In this document: positions 63,100 through 64,000 of the stretch, one piece after another
Layout: the number at the start of each line of letters is the position of its first letter
How positions within the stretch are numbered: position 1 is the stretch's first letter
From: Pseudomonas sp. SDI
Lineage (GTDB): Bacteria; Pseudomonadota; Gammaproteobacteria; Pseudomonadales; Pseudomonadaceae
Direction: 5' to 3'
DNA length: 64,000 bases
Assembly (NCBI RefSeq): GCF_003105155.1
Contig: NZ_QETK01000003.1
Coordinates: 1-64,000, forward strand
Notes under the pieces: generated by a model
What the model was told of the DNA's origin: nothing
Database searches by the model: none
What the model saw: only the letters and a program-made list of their open reading frames with translations
Translations under genes and position numbers: made by a program

Positions 63100-63250
63100 G
63101 TGAACACTCCATTCGAACATGCCGCGTATCCTAGGCCGCGCCGAGTGACGACGCCAGATGCAGGCGCGAACATTTCATGTCAGTGCTCATGCTTTTGACG
63201 GTCGGCGCCGATAACGCAAAAGGCGACCCTCTTGGCACTCGGAGCCCCTC

Positions 63251-64000
63251 ATGAAGTTCAAGTCGATCCAGTTTTCCGTGGCGGCCCTCGCCGGCGCCAT
63301 CGTATTGAGCATCGTCGCAGCCCTGGTGATGTACGCAGTGTTTGCCGGCGCACGCACCCAGGCGCTGGTCCAGACCCGCACCCAGCAACAGTTCGAAAGC
63401 GTTATCGAGCAACGCCTGACGGCCCTGGCGCAGACCCAGGTCAGCCAGATCCAGCGTGGCCTCGAAGCGCCGTTGCTGATCAGCCGTGGCCTGGCCACCA
63501 CCAATGCCCTGCTGGGCATGAAAGATGCCGCCGGCAACCCGCAACTGAAGATCGAGCGCGAACAGTTGATCGCCCTGCTCAAGCAGACCGCCGTGGCCAA
63601 CCCGGCGATCCTCGGCACCTACCTGGGCTGGGAGCCGAACGCCCTGGACCACGACGACAGTCGCTATATCGGCACCGATATCGTCGGCATGGACAAGGCC
63701 AGCGGGCGTTTTCTGCCCTGGTGGTTCCGCAATGAAGACGGCAGCCTCGGCCTCGACGAACTGGCCGACGTCAGCGATCAGACCGTCCTGGCCACCGGCG
63801 TGCGCGCCAGCGAGTACTACCTGTGCTCGAAAGAGTCGAAACGCGCCTGCGTGATCGACCCGGCACCTTATAAAGTGGGCGACAAGGTGGTCATGCTGGC
63901 GTCCTTTATCGAACCGATCATCGTCGACGGCCAGTTCCAGGGCATTGCCGGCGCCGACCTGTCGGTGAACTTCATCCAGGAACTGCTCAAGACCGCCGAC
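63251..64000 (+). CDS. Methyl-accepting chemotaxis protein, 5' part
   Basis: The frame runs off the window after 250 codons. It has an N-terminal helix (SVAALAGAIVLSIVAALVMY), then a periplasmic region resembling a Cache sensor domain (ILGTYLGWEPNALDHDDSRY, FLPWWFRNEDGSLGLDELAD, FQGIAGADLSVNFIQELL). The second membrane helix, HAMP and signalling domain lie beyond 64000. The ligand is unknown. The start follows GGAGCCCCTC. Confidence 0.88.
   Translation, partial: MKFKSIQFSVAALAGAIVLSIVAALVMYAVFAGARTQALVQTRTQQQFESVIEQRLTALAQTQVSQIQRGLEAPLLISRGLATTNALLGMKDAAGNPQLKIEREQLIALLKQTAVANPAILGTYLGWEPNALDHDDSRYIGTDIVGMDKASGRFLPWWFRNEDGSLGLDELADVSDQTVLATGVRASEYYLCSKESKRACVIDPAPYKVGDKVVMLASFIEPIIVDGQFQGIAGADLSVNFIQELLKTAD

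Noticed and set aside
1..64000. CRISPR arrays, rRNA operons, prophage or complete insertion sequences
   Set aside because: No regularly spaced direct repeats, rRNA signatures, integrase or transposase genes were seen.

Overview
The window is high-GC chromosomal DNA from a Pseudomonas, most likely of the P. putida group. The evidence is the homogentisate cluster hmgR-hmgA-fahA-maiA, a short-LOV protein closely resembling P. putida PpSB1/PpSB2-LOV, the bphOP pair, REP elements of Pseudomonas type, and the pilA/pilC/pilD-coaE-yacG block. No rRNA, CRISPR array, prophage or intact insertion sequence is seen; there is one tRNA (Thr, CGT).

Layout. (1) 0.2-6.2 kb, minus strand: a Fur-controlled iron operon (DUF3649, PepSY membrane protein, DUF3325, a fused ECF-sigma/FecR regulator) followed by a TonB siderophore receptor with its own likely sigma-dependent promoter; a decayed fecA-like fragment lies beside it. 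(2) 6.9-14.6 kb: HPF/RaiA-family protein, PsiE-family protein, LexA-controlled yebG, amino-acid dehydrogenase, SirB1-family protein, then the homogentisate genes with divergent hmgR and a two-site operator. (3) 14.9-17.6 kb: SDR, alpha/beta hydrolase, flavodoxin. (4) 17.7-25.1 kb: a light-sensing neighbourhood with a short LOV protein, a MerR/LitR-like regulator, folM and associated small genes, and a bacteriophytochrome with its heme oxygenase. (5) 25.2-30.4 kb: agmatine use, with LysR regulator, agmatine deiminase aguA, aguB interrupted by an amber codon, a polyamine-type binding protein and a second, Tat-exported deiminase. (6) 30.5-32.7 kb: GFA protein, a decayed HigB/XRE toxin-antitoxin pair and a poorly coding stretch ending at tRNA-Thr. 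(7) 32.8-37.0 kb: pilin, pilC, pilD, coaE, yacG and a CbiM-like membrane protein. (8) 37.1-44.4 kb: a DUF1329/DUF1302 pair, a medium-chain acyl-CoA ligase, a LysE exporter, and an NADPH oxidoreductase with a MerR regulator. (9) 44.5-59.1 kb, minus strand: one long operon of 11 genes. It encodes an ACP fused to a zinc ribbon, two ketosynthases each followed by a catalytically degenerate partner, a 956-residue aminotransferase/acyl-ACP-reductase fusion, two SDR reductases, a DUF1302 outer-membrane protein, a LolA-like periplasmic carrier and an RND/MMPL exporter. (10) 59.3-64.0 kb: D-2-hydroxyacid dehydrogenase, rsmC, a manganese (yybP-ykoY) riboswitch with its UPF0016/TMEM165 exporter, an M48 lipoprotein protease and a truncated chemoreceptor.

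The most notable system is the 44.5-59.1 kb operon. Its parts predict a type II PKS/FAS-like line that builds a chain on an ACP, releases it reductively as an aldehyde, aminates it to a terminal amine, and exports the lipid toward the outer membrane. It resembles aryl-polyene clusters in its export genes but has no aryl-starter genes, and the amine-forming release enzyme is distinctive.

Several loci show decay: fecA-like, lrgB-like, an alpha/beta hydrolase, aguB, and higB with its antitoxin.
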